DNA from: Lishizhenia sp033720595 | Lineage (GTDB): Bacteria; Bacteroidota; Bacteroidia; Flavobacteriales_D; Crocinitomicaceae | Length of the DNA: 7,383 nt | Assembly: GCF_033720595.1 (NCBI RefSeq) | Contig: NZ_JAWWCF010000154.1 | Coordinates: 1 to 7,383 of the forward strand | Direction: 5' to 3' | Part shown: positions 5,064-7,383 of the stretch, one piece after another | Numbering within the stretch: the first letter of the stretch is position 1 | Layout of the letters: the number at the start of each line of letters is the position of its first letter | The notes under the pieces: model-generated | Told to the model about the DNA's origin: nothing | The model's input: only the letters and a program-made list of their open reading frames with translations | Database searches by the model: none | Translations under genes and position numbers: made by a program

Positions 5064-5606
5064 TTAAGCTGATTTACCTGCTTTTCTACGTAATTGTTCT
5101 CCAACATACTTAATACCTTTTCCTTTGTAAGGCTCTGGAGCTCTGAAGGAACGTATTTTAGCAGCTATTTGGCCCACAAGTTGCTTGTCATAAGAAGTCA
5201 ATTTCACAACAGGATTCTTACCTTTTTCTGAAATTGTTTCCACCTGAACTTCCGGTGCCAAATCTATTACAATATTATGGGAAAACCCAACGGCCAAATC
5301 TAATTTTTGTCCCTGGTTAGTTGCTCTATATCCAACTCCTACCAGTTCCAATGATTTAGTGTATCCGTTAGAAACTCCTTCAATCATATTGTTTATCAAA
5401 GCACGGTATAAACCGTGTTTTGCTTTTTGATCACTTTTCTCTGAAGAACGTTCAAAAGTAATTACGCCATCTTCAATTTTCACATCAATGTCGCTAACTT
5501 CCTGCTTAAGTTCTCCTAATTTTCCTTTTACCGTTACAATATTACCTTTAAGGTCTACAGTTACACCTTCAGGAATTGTAATTGGGCTTTTACCTATTCT
5601 TGACAT
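5064..5606 (-). CDS. rplF: 50S ribosomal protein L6 (uL6)
   Basis: L6 sits at the base of the L7/L12 stalk near the sarcin-ricin loop and supports factor binding. The 180-residue protein shows two tandem repeats of the L6 fold (about 1-82 and 83-180). It starts MSRIGKSPITIP, and near the end it has the signature PEPYKGKGIKYVGE (157-170) followed by a basic tail QLRRKAGKSA. The length fits the 175-185 norm. It starts 19 nt after rpsH; the sequence immediately before the ATG (CTAAAGAA) resembles that before rpmJ (CTAAAGAG), perhaps a weak ribosome-binding context. It ends in tandem in-frame TAA TAA. Confidence 0.98.
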   Translation of the reverse strand: MSRIGKSPITIPEGVTVDLKGNIVTVKGKLGELKQEVSDIDVKIEDGVITFERSSEKSDQKAKHGLYRALINNMIEGVSNGYTKSLELVGVGYRATNQGQKLDLAVGFSHNIVIDLAPEVQVETISEKGKNPVVKLTSYDKQLVGQIAAKIRSFRAPEPYKGKGIKYVGEQLRRKAGKSA

Positions 5607-5625
5607 TTCTTTAGTCTTTTAAGTA

Positions 5626-6024
5626 TTAGTAAACGTAACACAATACTTCACCACCAACTTTCTCGGCTTTAGCTTGCTTCCCGGTCATTACACCGTGAGA
5701 AGTAGAAACTATAGCGATACCAAGACCATTAAGGATACGTGGCAATTCATTAGCGCCGGCATACTTACGTAAACCAGGTTTACTTATTCTTTGAATATCT
5801 TTAATTACAGGTTCTTTAGTGATTTTATCATACTTAAGGGCAATTTTAATTGTCCCCTGAGCAGTAGCATCATCAAACTTGTAACTAAGAATATATCCCT
5901 GATCGAATAATATTTTTGTTATCTCCCTTTTAAGGTTAGAAGCTGGTATCTCTACCACCCTGTGGTTTGCGGCCACAGCGTTCCTAACTCTTGTCAAATA
6001 ATCTGCAATAGGATCTGTATTCAT
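5626..6024 (-). CDS. rpsH: 30S ribosomal protein S8 (uS8)
   Basis: S8 binds helix 21 of 16S rRNA early in 30S assembly, and in E. coli it represses the spc operon by binding a matching site in the mRNA near rplE. The 132-residue protein has MNTDPIADYLTRVRNA (1-16) and EIPASNLKREITKIL (25-39) in the N-terminal domain, and the S8 signature LGIAIVSTSHGVMT (101-114) and GGEVLCYVY (124-132) in the C-terminal RNA-binding domain. It is complete. A 66-nt untranslated gap separates it from rpsN, the longest in the spc half and rich in self-complementarity, which makes this start the likeliest site for S8 feedback in this organism (inference). Confidence 0.98.
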   Translation of the reverse strand: MNTDPIADYLTRVRNAVAANHRVVEIPASNLKREITKILFDQGYILSYKFDDATAQGTIKIALKYDKITKEPVIKDIQRISKPGLRKYAGANELPRILNGLGIAIVSTSHGVMTGKQAKAEKVGGEVLCYVY

Positions 6025-6034
6025 CTATAATAAT

Positions 6035-6077
6035 TTGCGGATGTGGTTTTCTAACCGACTATCGGTAGAACCTGCAA
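6035..6077 (-). promoter_or_regulatory. Candidate structured RNA in the rpsN-rpsH gap (possible S8 target)
   Basis: On the minus strand TTCTACCGA (6070-6062) pairs with TCGG (6058-6055) and TAGAA (6053-6049), leaving one bulged T at 6054 and a TAG loop, for nine pairs. The stem continues outward with GG (6072-6071) against CC (6046-6045) across a 2-nt bulge. Further out TTGC (6077-6074) can pair with GCAA (6038-6035). The whole fills most of the 66-nt gap, ending about 10 nt before the rpsH ATG. No T-run follows, so it is not a simple terminator, and no TAnnTTTG promoter is present. Whether it resembles 16S helix 21 could not be decided by eye. Confidence 0.42.
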
Positions 6078-6090
6078 CCAATTTATAATT

Positions 6091-6360
6091 TTACCAACTA
6101 GCTTTTCTAACTCCAGGAATTAATCCTTTGTTAGCCATTTCTCTAAACATTACACGAGAAAGACCAAACTGTCTCATGTATCCTTTTGGCCTACCAGTTA
6201 GTTTACAACGGTTATGCAAACGTACAGGAGAAGAATTTTTTGGTAATTTTTGTAGTGCTTCCCAATCGCCAGCTTCTTTCAAAGCTTCACGTTTTTCAGC
6301 ATACTTCTTTACCATTTTTTGTCTCTTCACCTCACGGGCTTTCATTGATTCTTTAGCCAT
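6091..6360 (-). CDS. rpsN: 30S ribosomal protein S14 (uS14), zinc-free form
   Basis: S14 binds in the 30S head beside S3, S10 and S19. The 89-residue product is of the longer cysteine-poor class (E. coli 101 residues), not the about 61-residue zinc-binding class. A basic helical N-terminus (MAKESMKAREVKRQKMVKKYAEKREALKEAG, 1-31) leads to LPKNSSPVRLHNRCKLTGRPKGYMRQFGLSRV (39-70) and the invariant end IPGVRKASW (81-89). Only one Cys (52) is present, so no CxxC zinc pairs exist. It follows rplE by 2 nt as TAA-TT-ATG, suggesting coupled translation. A small open frame on the opposite strand here is a shadow. Confidence 0.98.
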   Translation of the reverse strand: MAKESMKAREVKRQKMVKKYAEKREALKEAGDWEALQKLPKNSSPVRLHNRCKLTGRPKGYMRQFGLSRVMFREMANKGLIPGVRKASW

Positions 6361-6362
6361 AA

Positions 6363-6914
6363 TTAATTCTTTTTAAAAGGTAATCCTAGTTCGGTTAACA
6401 ATGATTTAGCTTCCTTATCGGTTTTGGCAGTGGTTACAAAGGTAATATCCATACCATTGATACGGTTTACTTTATCAATATCGATCTCTGGAAAGATGAT
6501 TTGTTCAGTAACACCTAAATTGTAATTTCCTCTACCATCAAAACCATTAGCTTTAATCCCGTTAAAATCACGAACACGTGGAAGTGCTGATGTGATTAAA
6601 CGATCTAGAAATTCGTACATTCTATATCCTCGCAAAGTAACTTTTGCCCCAATTGGCATTCCTTTACGAAGCTTGAATGAAGCAACATCCTTTTTAGAAA
6701 TGGTTTGCACCGCTTTTTGACCTGTAATTGTTGTAAGTTCATCTACAGCATGGTCAATTAGCTTTTTATCTGCTACAGCTGCACCAACGCCACGGCTCAA
6801 AACTATTTTTTCAAGTTTTGGGATCTCCATTACGTTAGCATAGCTAAATTCTTCTTTTAATGCAGGCTTAATTCGCTCTGCATATTCTGCTCTAAGTCTT
6901 GGTACGTATGCCAT
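6363..6914 (-). CDS. rplE: 50S ribosomal protein L5 (uL5)
   Basis: L5 binds 5S rRNA, forms part of the central protuberance and bridges to S13 and P-site tRNA. The 183-residue protein has IPKLEKIVLSRGVGAA (31-46), FKLRKGMPIGAKVTLRGYRMYEFLDRLITSALPRVRDFNGI (80-120), then FDGRGNYNLGVTEQIIFPEIDIDKV (125-149) and the C-terminal MDITFVTTAKTDKEAKSLL (155-173), covering the family in full. Length is normal (about 179-185). It begins 2 nt after rplX (TAG-TT-ATG). In E. coli the S8 repressor site overlaps this junction; here there is almost no intergenic space, so that regulation, if kept, would have to lie in coding sequence or elsewhere. Confidence 0.98.
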   Translation of the reverse strand: MAYVPRLRAEYAERIKPALKEEFSYANVMEIPKLEKIVLSRGVGAAVADKKLIDHAVDELTTITGQKAVQTISKKDVASFKLRKGMPIGAKVTLRGYRMYEFLDRLITSALPRVRDFNGIKANGFDGRGNYNLGVTEQIIFPEIDIDKVNRINGMDITFVTTAKTDKEAKSLLTELGLPFKKN

Positions 6915-6916
6915 AA

Positions 6917-7228
6917 CTAAATTACTTCATTAGATTTTTTGGAAAATCTTACTTTCTTTCCATCCTCTTCTTTATATCCAACTCTGGTAGTATTACCATC
7001 TTTGTCTAACAAAGAAAGGTTAGAAATATGAATAGGAGCTTCTTTCTTTACAATACCACCTTGTGGGTTAGATGCACTTGGCTTCTCATGTTTTGAGATA
7101 GTGTTCACACCTTCCACGATGGCTTTATTCTTTTCTATGAGTACTTTTTGAACTTTGCCTTCCTGACCTTTGTGGTCTCCAGCAATAACTCTAACAGTAT
7201 CTCCAGATTTTATCTTAAGCTTTCTCAT
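6917..7228 (-). CDS. rplX: 50S ribosomal protein L24 (uL24)
   Basis: L24 is an assembly initiator of the 50S subunit that binds the 5' domain of 23S rRNA near the peptide exit tunnel. The 103-residue product carries the KOW motif at about 8-34 (SGDTVRVIAGDHKGQEGKVQKVL), then AIVEGVNTISKHEKP (36-50) and a Gly/Lys-rich middle with PQGGIVKKEAPIHISNLSLLD (55-75). All are standard L24 features. The start lies 12 nt after rplN, behind an A-rich stretch (TTAAAAAG) with no true Shine-Dalgarno. Confidence 0.98.
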   Translation of the reverse strand: MRKLKIKSGDTVRVIAGDHKGQEGKVQKVLIEKNKAIVEGVNTISKHEKPSASNPQGGIVKKEAPIHISNLSLLDKDGNTTRVGYKEEDGKKVRFSKKSNEVI

Positions 7229-7240
7229 CTTTTTAATGTA

Positions 7241-7383
7241 TTAAAGCACTTCTGGTGCCAATGATACAATTTTCATGAATTGCTTATCACGAAGTTCTCT
7301 CGCAACCGGTCCAAATACACGAGTTCCGCGCATTTCTCCAGTAGGGTTTAGCAATACACAAGCATTATCATCAAAACGGATAT
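7241..7383 (-). CDS. rplN: 50S ribosomal protein L14 (uL14), C-terminal part (runs off the window)
   Basis: The last 46 full codons of L14 are visible, reading IRFDDNACVLLNPTGEMRGT, then RVFGPVARELRDKQFMKIVSLAPEVL and TAA. This matches the conserved L14 C-terminus, which in E. coli ends FMKIISLAPEVL. L14 lies at the subunit interface, forms bridges to 16S rRNA and contacts L19. The reading frame is open to the window edge, so about 75 N-terminal residues are missing. It is too short to stand out as an open frame alone, but the homology is decisive. It precedes rplX by 12 nt, as in other spc operons. Confidence 0.96.
   Translation of the reverse strand, partial: IRFDDNACVLLNPTGEMRGTRVFGPVARELRDKQFMKIVSLAPEVL

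Noticed and set aside
5259..5266. TAGATTTG (minus strand), repeated nearby, inside rplF as promoters
   Set aside because: Both copies arise from the same Asp-Leu-Ala codons in the L6 protein and lack a spaced -33 box.
6025..6090. A promoter in the rpsN-rpsH gap
   Set aside because: The nearest -7-like sequence, TAAATTGG, departs from TAnnTTTG and has no spaced TTTG upstream.
6128..6376. Plus-strand 82-codon open frame opposite rpsN
   Set aside because: It lies antisense over the whole of rpsN, has no family resemblance, and sits opposite a clear conserved gene; it is a shadow frame.
1..7383. Mobile element, CRISPR array, defence system or tRNA/rRNA gene
   Set aside because: Nearly every base belongs to a conserved ribosomal-protein, secY, infA or rpoA gene or to a short gap; no direct-repeat array, terminal inverted repeat, transposase or tRNA fold was seen.

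Overview
The window is an interior slice of the spc and alpha ribosomal-protein clusters, with every gene on the minus strand. In the direction of transcription (high to low coordinates) the order is rplN (3' part), rplX, rplE, rpsN, rpsH, rplF, rplR, rpsE, rpmD, rplO, secY, infA, rpmJ, rpsM, rpsK, rpsD, rpoA (5' part). The low GC content, the direct secY-infA junction with no adk or map between them, an 89-residue zinc-free S14, a zinc-ligand-poor L36, S4 with a WITWN-type insertion, mostly Shine-Dalgarno-less starts and a TAnnTTTG promoter all point to Bacteroidetes, most likely Flavobacteriaceae. I do not call a genus.

Layout. Positions 7383-3509 hold the spc part: large-subunit proteins L14, L24, L5, L6, L18, L30, L15 and small-subunit proteins S14, S8, S5. 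Positions 3497-1942 hold secY (translocon channel) and infA (initiation factor IF1). Positions 1823-1 hold the alpha part: L36, S13, S11, S4 and the N-terminus of the RNA polymerase alpha subunit. Most genes are 2-20 nt apart, consistent with one polycistronic transcript coupling ribosome assembly, initiation, secretion and transcription.

Only three gaps exceed 60 nt, and each holds something. The 118-nt gap before rpmJ (1824-1941) carries a near-ideal Flavobacteria-type promoter, a small hairpin and a possible 14-codon leader ORF, so the alpha cluster is probably a separately boosted transcription unit. The 89-nt gap before rpsD (846-934) and the 66-nt gap before rpsH (6025-6090) both fold by eye into extended stem structures. 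S4 and S8 are the classical autoregulators of the alpha and spc operons, so these two leaders are the best candidates here for undescribed regulatory RNAs.

The protein-coding content is ordinary and highly conserved. I found no mobile element, CRISPR array, tRNA, rRNA, defence gene or broken gene. The only gene too short to be caught by simple ORF calling is rpmJ. The noncoding interpretations rest on manual reading and need comparative checks.
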